A stretch of 64,000 nt of DNA from Pauljensenia sp018375675 (GCA_041432705.1 JAPWAE010000010.1:1-64000), one strand, 5' to 3'; shown: positions 25,124-34,351, numbered from the stretch's first letter. Notes: a model not told the origin generated them from the sequence alone. A program made the numbers and translations.

Positions 25124-26887
25124 TCAGACGAGCGTCCACCCCGCTGCCCGCGTACGCGCGTCCCAGAATGCCCGGTATTGACCGTTCTCCTGGGCGTAGA
25201 GCTGCTCGTGCGTGCCGATCTGTGCGACGCGTCCAGTCTCACTGAGGACAACGATTTGGTCGGCGGCGGTGATCGTGTCGAGCTTGTGTGCGATGACGAT
25301 GAGGGTCGCGTCGCGCCGCAGGGCGGCCATGGCGTCGGTGACGCGGGATTCGTTCTCGGGGTCGAGGGCGCTCGTGGCCTCGTCGAAGAGGACGACGGGC
25401 GCGGCTTTCAGGAGCGCACGTGCGATAGAGACGCGCTGGCGTTCGCCGCCTGAGAGGGCTCGGCCGGCCTCGCCGACGGGGGTGTCCCAGCCGAGCGGTA
25501 GGCGTTCGACGATCTCGTCGACTCCGCTCAGGCGGGCCGCTTCCTCAATGTCCGCCCGGGTAGCGTCGGGGTTTCCGACACGCACGTTAGCCTCGAGGGT
25601 GTCGTCGAAGAGGTAGACGTCCTGGAAGACAAGGGACAGCTGCGCCATGAGGTCGGCGGTGTCCCGATCGCGCACATCGCCAGCTCCCACGCGGACGCTG
25701 CCCGCATCCACGTCGTAGAAGCGTGCGATGAGGCGCGCGATGGTGGTCTTACCGCAGCCCGAGGGACCCACGATCGCGGTCATGGTTCCGGGGTCCACGC
25801 GGAAGGACACGCCCTGCAGGACCGGGCGGTCGGCCTCGTAGGAGAAGGAGACGTCCTCGAGGGCAACGGATGCTCCCGACGAGGCCGGGGCCTCGCCGGA
25901 GGATCGCCGACCGTCGGGCGTCGGCAATTCGGGTGCGGAGAGGATCTCGTGGCTGAGGTCCAGGACGGGGCGCCGGGTCTCGAAGGCGGAGGCGAGCGCC
26001 CCAATGTCGACGAGGATCTGCGTAAAGCGCAGCAGCAGGCCGATTGAGACGACTGCCTCCACCGGGCCGACGGTACCTGCGATTGACAGCCAGCCAATCG
26101 CACAGATAAGCGTCACGACGACGGTCTGGGCGGCCATGCCGTTGACGATCTGGCCAACCGTCTCCCTCATGAGTGAGCGTCGCGCGACCACCCCATATGC
26201 GTCCTCTGCTCGCACGAGGGGTTCGTAGGAGGAGGAGCGTCCGCACGCGCGCAGGGCGCCCTGCTTGGTCGCGTATTCGACGATGCGGTGGGACAGCTCG
26301 CGAGCGGGAGGTTCCTTGAGGGCGGCCCCCGACTTCAGGCATCGGCGGGCCACCCACACTCCCCCGCCGACGACCGGAATCGCTGCCACGCACACCAGTC
26401 CGAGGACCGGCGAAAACACGGTGATGCCGACGAGCATCGTCGCCGAGGTGACAATCGCGGCGATGAGGGGCGAATACATGTGCGCGAAGATCTCACCCAG
26501 AACCATGAGCTCGCGCGAGACGAGGCGGGAGGTCTTTCCGGCCGTGTCCGCGCGGAAGGACCCGAGCGGCAGGGATGCCACCTTGTCGCCGATCGCTCGG
26601 TGCATGTTCGACAGGAAGTCGAAGGCCACCGAGTAGGAGCGCATGGAGAGCAGGTACTCGACGACAAAGGAGGCAAGGGCGCACACGCCCAGCACAACGA
26701 GCCAGGCACGCAGGCTCATGCCCCACGCGGGTTTACCCGAGGTCAGAGCAATAGCAGCCGGAATAAAAGCGACCAGGGAGACCCCGCGCACCACGCCGAC
26801 GATGCAGGACAGGACGCTCGCCTGGGCAAAGTCGGCTCGCCCCTGCTCGGAGAGGGGTTCGCGTAGCCGGGAGATGAGGCCGAACAT
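25124..26887 (-). CDS. ABC transporter half-molecule (permease-ATPase), IrtB/YbtQ-like
   Basis: 587 aa. Six membrane helices (about 1-320) are fused to an ATPase domain (about 350-587) with Walker A GPSGCGKTT, signature ALSGGERQRVSIARAL and Walker B VVLFDEATSALDPE. The fold is of the ABC exporter type, but the pair IrtA/IrtB in mycobacteria and YbtP/YbtQ in Yersinia import siderophores. The linker (about 336-345) contains a copy of the dispersed word, read as EAPASS. It follows its partner gene by one base. Siderophore-metal transport is inferred from the ECF genes and the DtxR-like box upstream. Confidence 0.82.
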   Translation of the reverse strand: MFGLISRLREPLSEQGRADFAQASVLSCIVGVVRGVSLVAFIPAAIALTSGKPAWGMSLRAWLVVLGVCALASFVVEYLLSMRSYSVAFDFLSNMHRAIGDKVASLPLGSFRADTAGKTSRLVSRELMVLGEIFAHMYSPLIAAIVTSATMLVGITVFSPVLGLVCVAAIPVVGGGVWVARRCLKSGAALKEPPARELSHRIVEYATKQGALRACGRSSSYEPLVRAEDAYGVVARRSLMRETVGQIVNGMAAQTVVVTLICAIGWLSIAGTVGPVEAVVSIGLLLRFTQILVDIGALASAFETRRPVLDLSHEILSAPELPTPDGRRSSGEAPASSGASVALEDVSFSYEADRPVLQGVSFRVDPGTMTAIVGPSGCGKTTIARLIARFYDVDAGSVRVGAGDVRDRDTADLMAQLSLVFQDVYLFDDTLEANVRVGNPDATRADIEEAARLSGVDEIVERLPLGWDTPVGEAGRALSGGERQRVSIARALLKAAPVVLFDEATSALDPENESRVTDAMAALRRDATLIVIAHKLDTITAADQIVVLSETGRVAQIGTHEQLYAQENGQYRAFWDARTRAAGWTLV

Positions 26888-26888
26888 G

Positions 26889-28709
26889 TCAGTGTCCTTT
26901 CGCGGGCGCGCTCATGCGCCGCATGTACGGGTGGTCGGCGAGCTGGTCGGGCGTGCCCATCGCGATGATGCGGCCCGCGTCGAGGATCGCGATCTGGTCG
27001 ACGCCGGCGATGGACGCTGCGCGGTGCGCGATGACCAGGACCGTCTTCCCCTGCACGAGGCGGGTCAGCGCCGCCTGGATATCGGCTTCGGCTTCCGGGT
27101 CGGTGAAGGCCGTAGCCTCGTCGAGGACGAGGATGGGGGCGTCGACGAGGAGGGCTCGTGCGATCGCGATTCGTTGAGCTTGGCCACCCGAGGGGTGGGC
27201 ATCCTCCCCGATGACGGTGTCAAGGCCTCGGGGCAGGGAACGCAGGTAGTCGTCGATGCGCGCGGCCCCGGCGGCCGCCCACACCGCTTCGTCGCTGGCG
27301 CCCGGAACCCCCAGCGCGATGTTGTCGCGCACGGAGATGTCGAGGAGTTGCGGATCCTGGAGCACGAAGGAGACGTGCCGGTAGAGAACGTCAGGGGCGA
27401 TGTCGCGAGCATCAACACCACCAATGCGTACGCTCCCACTGTCCGGGTCAGCGAAGCGCGCAACTAGCGTCGCGAGCGTCGACTTTCCCGATCCGGAGGA
27501 GCCAACGAGTGCAGTCACCGAGCCCGCGGGGATCGTCAGACTCACGTTATCCAGCGCGAGGGTTGCCCCGTAGGAGAAGGACACGCCATCAATGTTGATG
27601 TCGGCTCCCTCCGGTACTGAACTCCCCTCGGCGGGCAACGGGGCGACCGATAGTAGGTCCACGATGCGCAGCGCGGCGGCACCGGCGATCTGGTAGGCCC
27701 AGGTCGTCGTACCCAGCACCTCGATGGCCGCCGGGATGACGAGGGCGATGAGCGCGCAGGTGATCACCTGGACCGGGCTCACGATGCCCGAGGCCGCGAG
27801 CGCAGACCCTCCCGCCGTTGAGATGAGCAGGATCAGGGAGGGAGACACGGTCGCCTGCCCCAGCGCGGAACCCTTCAGCAGAGGACCGCACCAGTCGACG
27901 TAGAAGCGCGAGAAATCCTCGGCAGCCCGGGTAAATCGCTCGTGCGATCGCCCCACAGTCCCAAAAGCCTTGACGACGCTGATGCCGGAGACAAACTCGA
28001 CCATCGTGGACGAGACTCGCGTCAGGTGTCGATCCATCTCGGCGGTCTTTTCCCCCATGTCTCGCATCATCCACGCATTGAGGAGCCCATAGATGGGGAG
28101 CGTGGCGATCGACAGGAGTCCGAGCCGCCAGTCGACGACGAAGGCGTAGATGAGCAGGGATGCCGGCGCGCTGACGGCGGCCGCGGATTCGACGGGGGCG
28201 TGCGCGATGACCGTGTGCACATCGTGCGTGTCGTCCTGGATCGCCTTGCGCACAGCCCCCGAGTTCGTGGATGTGAACCAGGCGAGGGGCGCGGAGGCGA
28301 GAACACCCACCATGCGCGAGCGCACGATGTGCCCGAAACGCACGTCCGCGAAATGAGTGACGGTCAGCGCGATGAAGTAGATACCGTATCGAAGGCCAAA
28401 GGCACCGGTCAGCCACATGAGCAGCGTCATCACCTCGGTGCGATCGGGCGAGGCACCCGAGCGAGCAGCAGCCAGCAGCACCTCACCGAGCTGGACGAGG
28501 ATGACGTAGGGGGCGACCGCGAGCGCGCCGTAGATGAGCCCGAGTATCCGGGAGAGCATCATGGATCCACGGATGGGAGCGGTCAGTTCCTTGAAGGCGC
28601 GCTGGCCCGCGAGGTGCGCCGCACGCGGGTCGCCAGCAGCGGTCGTGTCGGCAGGCGGGTCGCTCGGGGACGAGGAAGCGGTGGCCTCGCGCCCGTCAGT
28701 GTCGGTCAT
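26889..28709 (-). CDS. ABC transporter half-molecule (permease-ATPase), IrtA/YbtP-like partner
   Basis: 606 aa. After a Ser/Ala/Asp-rich N-terminal tail of about 40 residues come six membrane helices and an ATPase domain with Walker A GSSGSGKST, signature PSGGQAQRIAIARAL and Walker B ILVLDEATAFTDPE. The ATG overlaps the ECF ATPase stop (ATGA), so it is translationally coupled. It is expected to form a heterodimer with the downstream half-transporter. The same association of an ECF module with YbtPQ-like genes is known from the equibactin locus of Streptococcus equi, which supports a metal-siderophore role. Confidence 0.82.
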   Translation of the reverse strand: MTDTDGREATASSSPSDPPADTTAAGDPRAAHLAGQRAFKELTAPIRGSMMLSRILGLIYGALAVAPYVILVQLGEVLLAAARSGASPDRTEVMTLLMWLTGAFGLRYGIYFIALTVTHFADVRFGHIVRSRMVGVLASAPLAWFTSTNSGAVRKAIQDDTHDVHTVIAHAPVESAAAVSAPASLLIYAFVVDWRLGLLSIATLPIYGLLNAWMMRDMGEKTAEMDRHLTRVSSTMVEFVSGISVVKAFGTVGRSHERFTRAAEDFSRFYVDWCGPLLKGSALGQATVSPSLILLISTAGGSALAASGIVSPVQVITCALIALVIPAAIEVLGTTTWAYQIAGAAALRIVDLLSVAPLPAEGSSVPEGADINIDGVSFSYGATLALDNVSLTIPAGSVTALVGSSGSGKSTLATLVARFADPDSGSVRIGGVDARDIAPDVLYRHVSFVLQDPQLLDISVRDNIALGVPGASDEAVWAAAGAARIDDYLRSLPRGLDTVIGEDAHPSGGQAQRIAIARALLVDAPILVLDEATAFTDPEAEADIQAALTRLVQGKTVLVIAHRAASIAGVDQIAILDAGRIIAMGTPDQLADHPYMRRMSAPAKGH

Positions 28710-30163
28710 TGGTGGTCTCCTTCGAGGGCGCACGTGGCGCCCGTCGGCGTGAGTGTGATGAGTCGATCCGCGCAGGCCGAGGCGAACTCACCGTCGTGGG
28801 TAACGACGATGACGGCCGCGCCTTCGTCGGCAATGCGGCGCAGGGTGGACGTGATGGATGCGAGGTGTCGCGCGTCGACCCCTGACGTGGGCTCGTCGAG
28901 GATGACGATGTGGCGCCCGGTGGCTCGCGCAGCTGCGATGACGAGGCGCTGCTTTTGTCCACCCGACAGGCTCAGCGGGTGCCGGTCCCCCAGGTGGGCG
29001 AGGTCGAAGTCAGCCAAGAGCGCCTCGCCGGCCTCGCCGCTCGCCTCCGAGGCCCCGATCGTCAGTTCACCCTCAAGCGTGTCGGAGAACAGCTGACGTC
29101 CGGTGTCCTGCATGACGAGCGCGCACGCCGCTCTGCGCTGTCGACGACTCACCTCCTGGCCGTCCATGGTGATCGTCCCGGAGCCGGCAGCGGCCAGACC
29201 GCACAGCACACGCACGAGAGTCGTTTTTCCAACGCCGTTCACTCCCGCTATGCAGGTGATCTGCCCAGCAGGAAAATCGGCGCTAAACCCTTCGAACACG
29301 GGAGTTTTCCCGTAGGAGAAGCTCAGATCCCGGCAGGACAGGCGTACTCCCCCATCAGGCGAGGACTCATTCTCGGAGTCCCACGAGGGCACCCAGGCCT
29401 CGGGCGGGCCGGGATCCACGAGGGAACGCAGTCCGAGCGACTGTCGCTGCGCGTCATCCATCGCGTAGAACTCCTCACCACTCCACGCACGCGTGACCTC
29501 TCCGTCCTCCATGAGGAGAACCTGGTCGGCAAGCCCCCGCAGGAAGTGGAGGCGGTGCTCGACGACGACGATCGTCATCCCCTGCTCTTTGAGAACTGTG
29601 AGAGCGCGACGCACGTCGGCGATGGCGTCGGGGTCCAAGTTCGATGTCGGTTCGTCGGCGAGGAGGACCGGCGCCCCGGAGGCAAGCGCGCAGGCGAGTG
29701 CTACTTTTTGGAGCTGGCCGCCCGACAAGCTCGACAGTTTCCTGTCCATCAGGTGCGAGATACCCATGAGCTCGGCGGCACGTGTGCTGGTCTCGATCAG
29801 AGCCTCTCGATCGCGGCCATAGTTCTCCCCGCAGAAGGCCAGCTCCTCGGCGACGGTGTGACAAAAGAACTGTGTGCGCGGGTTCTGGAAGACCGACGAG
29901 CACAGGTGACCGACCTCGGTCAGGGGAACCTCGGCGAGGTCACGCCCGTTGATCCGCACCACGCCTTCCAGCTCTCCCGGCGTCATCTGCGGCACGAGGC
30001 CGGTGAGCGCCCGCATCAGCGTCGACTTCCCGCACCCGGAAGACCCGCACACCAGGGTGAGGGTGCCCGGCCGGGCGGACAAATCGACCCCACGCAGGGC
30101 TTCCACTCGGCCCCCCGTCAGATCACTGACGTAGGAGAATGACAGGGATTCAACGTTAATCAT
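28706..30163 (-). CDS. ECF transporter ATPase, two EcfA domains fused
   Basis: 485 aa with two complete ABC domains. The first has Walker A GSSGCGKST, signature LSGGQLQKVALACAL and Walker B VLLADEPTSNLDPD. The second has Walker A GVNGVGKTT, signature LSGGQKQRLVIAAARA and Walker B IVILDEPTSGVD. This EcfA-EcfA' fusion energises the S and T components. It overlaps the EcfT gene by 4 bases. Unlike group-II systems shared by many S components, it sits with its own S component, so it is probably dedicated to one substrate. Confidence 0.9.
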   Translation of the reverse strand: MINVESLSFSYVSDLTGGRVEALRGVDLSARPGTLTLVCGSSGCGKSTLMRALTGLVPQMTPGELEGVVRINGRDLAEVPLTEVGHLCSSVFQNPRTQFFCHTVAEELAFCGENYGRDREALIETSTRAAELMGISHLMDRKLSSLSGGQLQKVALACALASGAPVLLADEPTSNLDPDAIADVRRALTVLKEQGMTIVVVEHRLHFLRGLADQVLLMEDGEVTRAWSGEEFYAMDDAQRQSLGLRSLVDPGPPEAWVPSWDSENESSPDGGVRLSCRDLSFSYGKTPVFEGFSADFPAGQITCIAGVNGVGKTTLVRVLCGLAAAGSGTITMDGQEVSRRQRRAACALVMQDTGRQLFSDTLEGELTIGASEASGEAGEALLADFDLAHLGDRHPLSLSGGQKQRLVIAAARATGRHIVILDEPTSGVDARHLASITSTLRRIADEGAAVIVVTHDGEFASACADRLITLTPTGATCALEGDHQ

Positions 30164-30936
30164 GGGAGTACTCCGAGGTGAGCGCTGACCTCAATGGCGA
30201 TAACGCCGGCGACGCACGCGAGTGCAAGCACATCCCAGGCGGTGACGCGCAGGCGCGTCAGCGATGTAGGGCGCGCCTTCCCACCAAGTCCCCGAATGAC
30301 GCTGGAGGCAGCCAGGTCATCGGCCACGCGCGCGATGGAGGACAGCAGGGGGACCAGGAAGCGCTCAGCTATCACGAGGGGGTGACGGAGAACTCCACGA
30401 ATCCCGAGGTCGACACCGCGCATCTCCATCGCTTCACGGATGGCAACCGCCTCTGACCCGACCGTCGGAATAACGCGGAAAGCAACGGCGAGAGCGTCGA
30501 CGAAGACGCGCGGCAGGTGAACCGCACGCAGCGCCGCCTTCATCTGACCGATCCGCGTCGTGCGGTACACGTAGAGGGCCAGGCCGAAGCCCGCGAAGAA
30601 GCGCGCGAACCAGAATGCGATCGCACTGCACGTGCCAATCACAAGGACCACGCCTCGCGGCGACCCCACGCCCTCAAGCCACGCGACAAGGAGGGGCGAG
30701 CCGAGGCTCAACGCGTCGCAGACGAGGCACCCGAGCCCCGTACGTACCGCTGCCCGGCCGCCAACCTCCCACGCGAGGGCGACCACCGCGAGCAGCTGCA
30801 CAGCCAGCAGCGTGGATGTGGGGCTCGCGCGCATGACGAGCGCGTTGAGGACGAGGAGGGCCAGAAGTTTTGTACGCGGATCAAGCTTACTCGTCGCCTC
30901 GCCTGGGGCGGCCTCGGCGAGCGAGATCTCAGGCAA
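30160..30936 (-). CDS. ECF transporter transmembrane component EcfT
   Basis: About 258 aa, a membrane protein with hydrophobic helices and the coupling helices typical of EcfT (REAMEMRGVDLG, then SSVIRGLGG). The start is uncertain: a TTG at 30936 with GAAGG upstream overlaps the stop of the S-component gene, while an in-frame GTG at 30987 would overlap it by 59 bases. It links the S component to the fused ATPase. Confidence 0.85.
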   Translation of the reverse strand: MPEISLAEAAPGEATSKLDPRTKLLALLVLNALVMRASPTSTLLAVQLLAVVALAWEVGGRAAVRTGLGCLVCDALSLGSPLLVAWLEGVGSPRGVVLVIGTCSAIAFWFARFFAGFGLALYVYRTTRIGQMKAALRAVHLPRVFVDALAVAFRVIPTVGSEAVAIREAMEMRGVDLGIRGVLRHPLVIAERFLVPLLSSIARVADDLAASSVIRGLGGKARPTSLTRLRVTAWDVLALACVAGVIAIEVSAHLGVLP

Positions 30937-31528
30937 CGCCGGCCTTCGCGAAGTGCTTGCGCAGCAGGAAGCGTCCGATGAGTCCACCGATGCACGCGAC
31001 GATCATCGCGACGACAACCCAACCGCCGATAACGGCGGGGCTAAAGAGCGCACGCATAGCATCCGCGTAGTCCTGGCCCATCTGGGACGCAACGTCCTCG
31101 TAATAGGGATCCGGAGCGAAGAAAATGGGGGCAAGCGGACCGATCATCCACAGCGAGAACAGCATGTATGCGGCGATGTTTCGAGGGGCACTGACGTAAC
31201 CGCCACCCCGGGCGATGAGATCACCCAGGAAACCGAGGATCAGGGTAACCGGAATGGTCACCCACGCGTGCCCGGTCACCACCATCAGGAAAGCGACGAT
31301 GCCTCCCATGATCGTGAGTGTGCCGAACATGCGCGAACGCACCAGCATCAGCATGACGACCGATCCGTTGAGCAGCAGTCCGACGATCCATCCGACGAAC
31401 ATGAACGCCGGTCCGAAGAAGCCCAGCATTCCCGAGCACCACATGAGGACGAAGTAGACGGCGGTGAAAGCACCGATCGTGACGGCCGAGCGCGCCTTTG
31501 TAACACCCGAACCCGCAACCTGAGACAT
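30929..31528 (-). CDS. ECF transporter S component, MptD/Trep_Strep (TIGR02185) type
   Basis: A 199-aa integral membrane protein with about six hydrophobic segments. The profile (TIGAFTAVYFVLMWCSGMLG, GHAWVTIPVTLILGFLGDL, RNIAAYMLFSLWMIGP) fits the family known as TIGR02185 or MptD-type putative S components. S components bind the small-molecule substrate. It is the first gene of the five-gene module; a DtxR/IdeR-like box lies 41 bases upstream. Substrate is unproven; iron-siderophore or heme-like compounds are suggested by context. Confidence 0.8.
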   Translation of the reverse strand: MSQVAGSGVTKARSAVTIGAFTAVYFVLMWCSGMLGFFGPAFMFVGWIVGLLLNGSVVMLMLVRSRMFGTLTIMGGIVAFLMVVTGHAWVTIPVTLILGFLGDLIARGGGYVSAPRNIAAYMLFSLWMIGPLAPIFFAPDPYYEDVASQMGQDYADAMRALFSPAVIGGWVVVAMIVACIGGLIGRFLLRKHFAKAGVA

Positions 31529-31568
31529 TATCGTGACCCTTCACGAAGATAGGTTTATAGAAGCGAAT

Positions 31569-31587
31569 TAAGGTTACCCTATTTAGT
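31569..31587. promoter_or_regulatory. Candidate DtxR/IdeR iron box upstream of the ECF module
   Basis: TAAGGTTACCCTATTTAGT matches the left half of the iron box TWAGGTWAGSCTWACCTWA almost completely and the right half partly. A second AGGTTTAT half-site lies at 31548. In actinobacteria DtxR/IdeR with Fe(II) represses iron uptake genes from such sites. Confidence 0.55.
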
Positions 31588-31652
31588 GCCCAGACTATGT
31601 GACCTATGTCCCTTATTGCACGTTCAGGCCTGGACAGACGAGCCGTAGCCAC

Positions 31653-31694
31653 AAAAAAGCGGACCCCCGCGCAGCGGCGCTGCACGGGGGCCCG
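31653..31694 (-). terminator. Rho-independent terminator after rplA
   Basis: GGACCCCCGCGCAGC and GCTGCACGGGGGCCC pair around a 3-base loop, followed on the minus strand by a T6 run (31653-31658). It separates the rplKA transcript from the ECF module. Confidence 0.9.
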
Positions 31695-31717
31695 GATGCT
31701 TGATCAGCGAGCGAGGC

Positions 31718-32425
31718 TCACTTCTCGATGAGGTCCTTGACCTTGGTGACATCCACGGGGATGCCGGGGCCCATCGTCGTGGCGACGGCACCCTTGATCA
31801 GGTAGCGGCCCTTCGAAGAGGTCGGCTTGAGACGCAGCACCTCGTCCAGGACGGCGGCGTAGTTCTCGGTCAGCTGCTCAGCGGTGAAGGAGGCCTTGCC
31901 GACGATGAACGCCAGGTTGGCGTGCTTGTCGACGCGGAACTCGATACGACCACCCTTGATCTCCTTGACGGCCTTCGCGACATCCATGGTCACGGTGCCC
32001 GTCTTGGGGTTCGGCATGAGGCCACGGGGGCCGAGGACGCGGCCGAGGCGGCCAACCTTGCCCATGAGGTCGGGGGTAGCAACGGCGACATCGAAGTCGG
32101 TGTAGCCCTTGGCAACCTTCTCGATGAGCTCGTCGCCGCCGACCTCGTCGGCGCCTGCGTCGATCGCTTCCTGAGCGCGCGGACCAACGGCGAAGACCAA
32201 GACCCGGGCGGTCTTGCCGGTGCCGTGCGGCAGGGAAACGGTGCCACGGACCATCTGGTCCGCCTGGCGGGGGTCGACACCCAGTCGGAAGACGACCTCA
32301 ACGGTCGAATCGAACTTGGTGACGGTGGTCTCCTTGGCCAGCTTCATGGCCTCGAAGGGGGTGTACAGCACGTCCGCGTGGACCTTCTCGGCCGCTGCGC
32401 GGTAGCTCTTGGAGCGCTTGGTCAT
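31718..32425 (-). CDS. rplA: 50S ribosomal protein L1
   Basis: 235 aa. Typical L1: MTKRSKSYRAAAEKV, FDSTVEVVFRLGVDPRQADQ, GTGKTARVLVFA, the hinge LMGKVGRLGRVLGPRGLMPNPK, and GRIEFRVDKHANL. It forms the mobile L1 stalk of the large subunit. AAGGAGAAG before the ATG supports the start. It is transcribed after rplK. Confidence 0.97.
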   Translation of the reverse strand: MTKRSKSYRAAAEKVHADVLYTPFEAMKLAKETTVTKFDSTVEVVFRLGVDPRQADQMVRGTVSLPHGTGKTARVLVFAVGPRAQEAIDAGADEVGGDELIEKVAKGYTDFDVAVATPDLMGKVGRLGRVLGPRGLMPNPKTGTVTMDVAKAVKEIKGGRIEFRVDKHANLAFIVGKASFTAEQLTENYAAVLDEVLRLKPTSSKGRYLIKGAVATTMGPGIPVDVTKVKDLIEK

Positions 32426-32493
32426 TCTGCTTCTTCTCCTTGCAGTCGTGGGTGTCGGGCAGCGCCTGCCCTACCACGGGGGGTTGGTTGAGG

Positions 32494-32925
32494 TCAGCCC
32501 TCGACGTTGATGCCCATGGAGCGGGCGGTGCCGGCGATGATCTTGGCCGCAGCCTCGATGTCGTTGGCGTTGAGGTCAGCCATCTTGGACTGGCCGATTT
32601 CGCGAGCCTGATCCATCGTGATCGAACCAACCTTGACGGTGTTGGGGGTGCCGGAACCCTTCTGGATGCCAGCAGCCTTCTTGATGAGCTCAGCGGCGGG
32701 CGGCGTCTTGAGGACGAACGTGAAGGAACGATCCTCGTAGACGGTGATCTCAACGGGGATGATGTTTCCACGCTGCGACTCGGTGGCCGCGTTGTAAGCC
32801 TTGGTGAACTCGACGATGTTCACGCCGTGCTGGCCCAGAGCGGGGCCGACGGGCGGTGCGGGGGTAGCGGCGCCGGCTGCGATCTGAAGCTTGATCAGGC
32901 CGGTGACCTTCTTCTTCGGTGCCAT
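32494..32925 (-). CDS. rplK: 50S ribosomal protein L11
   Basis: 143 aa of the usual length: MAPKKKVTGLIKLQIAAGAA, PPVGPALGQHGVNIVEF, KTPPAAELI and the C-terminal RNA-binding helix GTARSMGINVEG. It binds 23S rRNA with L10-L12 at the GTPase centre, the thiostrepton target. It lies between nusG and rplA. Confidence 0.97.
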   Translation of the reverse strand: MAPKKKVTGLIKLQIAAGAATPAPPVGPALGQHGVNIVEFTKAYNAATESQRGNIIPVEITVYEDRSFTFVLKTPPAAELIKKAAGIQKGSGTPNTVKVGSITMDQAREIGQSKMADLNANDIEAAAKIIAGTARSMGINVEG

Positions 32926-33086
32926 GAATGCGGGTCTTTCTTCTGAAGTTCTGGCCGACGGGTGTCGGTCAGGGCGGAGCGTTTGGCGTCAGCTCACTGG
33001 GTTTCAGTGGGCATAGTGCGCCCTACGCACACAAAAGTGAATCATAACGCGATTCCGGGCTTGATCCCAAGTCCGGGTGCGTGATG

Positions 33087-33869
33087 TCACTGCTCGAGCT
33101 TCTCCACCTGGTCGAAGCCGAGCTCGAGCGGCGTCTCGCGCTCGAAGATGGTGACGAGGACCTTGAGCTTCTGAGTCTCGGGCATGATCTCGGAGATCGT
33201 GGCCGACATGGTCTCGAAAGGTCCGTCTGTGACGGTGACGATCTCGCCGACCTCGAACTGGGTCTGGACGACCTGGACGGGTGCGGGCTGATCCTTGGCG
33301 GCCTCGGCGGCTTCCTCGAGGACGTTGGGCGTCAGGAGCATGACGACCTCGTCGATCGAGAGCGGCACGGGATTGTGCTGGTCGCCCACGAAGCCGGTGA
33401 CGGCAGGGGTTTCCTTGACAACGCGGTACGAGGCCTCGTTGAAGTCCATGCAGACGATCGCGTAGCCGGGGATGCGCACGTGGCGCACGCGCTTCTTCGC
33501 GTTGCCGCGGTACTCCATGACGTACTCGTCCGGAACCTCGACGGCGAAGATGTAGTCTTCCATGTTCTGCGTGGTGATGCGCTGCTCGAGGTTAGCCTTC
33601 ACCTTGCGCTCGTGGCCGGAGTAGGTGTGGATGACGTACCAGTCGCCGGGGGACATGTAGAGCTTGCGGCGCAGCTTGGCGATCGCTTCTTCTTCGGACG
33701 AGGCCGGGGCCTCGTCGTCCGATTCGGTCTCCTTCTCGGCGACTTCCTCGGTCACCTCATCGACGACTTCCTGGGCGGCTCCGTCGGCCAGCGCCTCGGC
33801 ACTCTCCTGCTGCACCTCTTCCTGGTGCTCCTCGAAGGCCTGTTCCTCGGTGTAGTTTTCGTCGCTCAC
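33087..33869 (-). CDS. nusG: Transcription termination/antitermination factor NusG
   Basis: 260 aa. An acidic, Glu-rich N-terminal extension of about 75 residues precedes the NGN domain (WYVIHTYSGHERKVKANLEQRI), and the C-terminal KOW domain contains VGEIVTVTDGPFETMSATI. The start is a GTG eight bases after GGAGG; the frame also opens at a TTG slightly upstream. Acidic extensions occur in actinobacterial NusG. This one contains an exact copy of the dispersed word (33697-33710), read as DEAPASSEEE just before the NGN domain. A hairpin separates it from secE. Confidence 0.95.
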   Translation of the reverse strand: MSDENYTEEQAFEEHQEEVQQESAEALADGAAQEVVDEVTEEVAEKETESDDEAPASSEEEAIAKLRRKLYMSPGDWYVIHTYSGHERKVKANLEQRITTQNMEDYIFAVEVPDEYVMEYRGNAKKRVRHVRIPGYAIVCMDFNEASYRVVKETPAVTGFVGDQHNPVPLSIDEVVMLLTPNVLEEAAEAAKDQPAPVQVVQTQFEVGEIVTVTDGPFETMSATISEIMPETQKLKVLVTIFERETPLELGFDQVEKLEQ

Positions 33870-33908
33870 GACGTCTCCCTCCTGCAAATGGGGCCGGACC
33901 GTAGAAGA

Positions 33909-33938
33909 AACCCGCCTGCAGTGTCCTGCGGGCGGGTT
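33909..33938 (-). terminator. Terminator-like hairpin between secE and nusG
   Basis: AACCCGCCTGCAG pairs with CTGCGGGCGGGTT around a TGTC loop with one mismatch, followed on the minus strand by TTCTTC. It may attenuate reading into nusG. Confidence 0.7.
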
Positions 33939-33946
33939 CGTCGGTC

Positions 33947-34243
33947 TCAGCCGAAGATCAATGCGCTCAGTTTACCGAATCCGAAGTCGAGTAGGCCAGC
34001 GAAAAGCATGATTGCGGCGACAAACACAACGACGACGAGGAAGTATGTCCAGGTCTCGGATCCCGTGGGGTAGGTAACCTTCTTCATTTCGTCAATGACC
34101 TGCTTGAAGAAGAGCCAGATGCCACCGAAGAAACCGGGGCGCTTGTTCTGCTCCTTGGCAGCCTCGCTACGCTTGCGAGTCGCCTCATTCTTAGTGCGAT
34201 CTCGGCGCGAGGATTCAGCATCCGAGGCAACACGATCGGCCAT
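33947..34243 (-). CDS. secE: Preprotein translocase subunit SecE
   Basis: 98 aa. A charged cytoplasmic N-terminus precedes the amphipathic helix FFKQVIDEMKKVTYPTGSE and a single membrane helix TYFLVVVVFVAAIMLFAGLL, the standard SecE plan. GGAGG before the ATG supports the start. It lies 35 bases after tRNA-Trp, an arrangement common in bacteria. Confidence 0.96.
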   Translation of the reverse strand: MADRVASDAESSRRDRTKNEATRKRSEAAKEQNKRPGFFGGIWLFFKQVIDEMKKVTYPTGSETWTYFLVVVVFVAAIMLFAGLLDFGFGKLSALIFG

Positions 34244-34278
34244 GGGAATCCTCCTACGAAAATGATCAGCCTAATCCG

Positions 34279-34351
34279 CAGGGCAGGCGGGACTCGAACC
34301 CACAACCGCCGGTTTTGGAGACCGGTGCGCTACCAATTGCGCCACTGCCCT
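34279..34351 (-). tRNA. tRNA-Trp (CCA)
   Basis: The minus strand gives acceptor AGGGCAG/CTGCCCT, anticodon loop CTCCAAA (anticodon CCA), T-arm GGGTTCGAGTCCC and discriminator G. No 3' CCA is encoded. It lies just upstream of secE. Confidence 0.95.
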
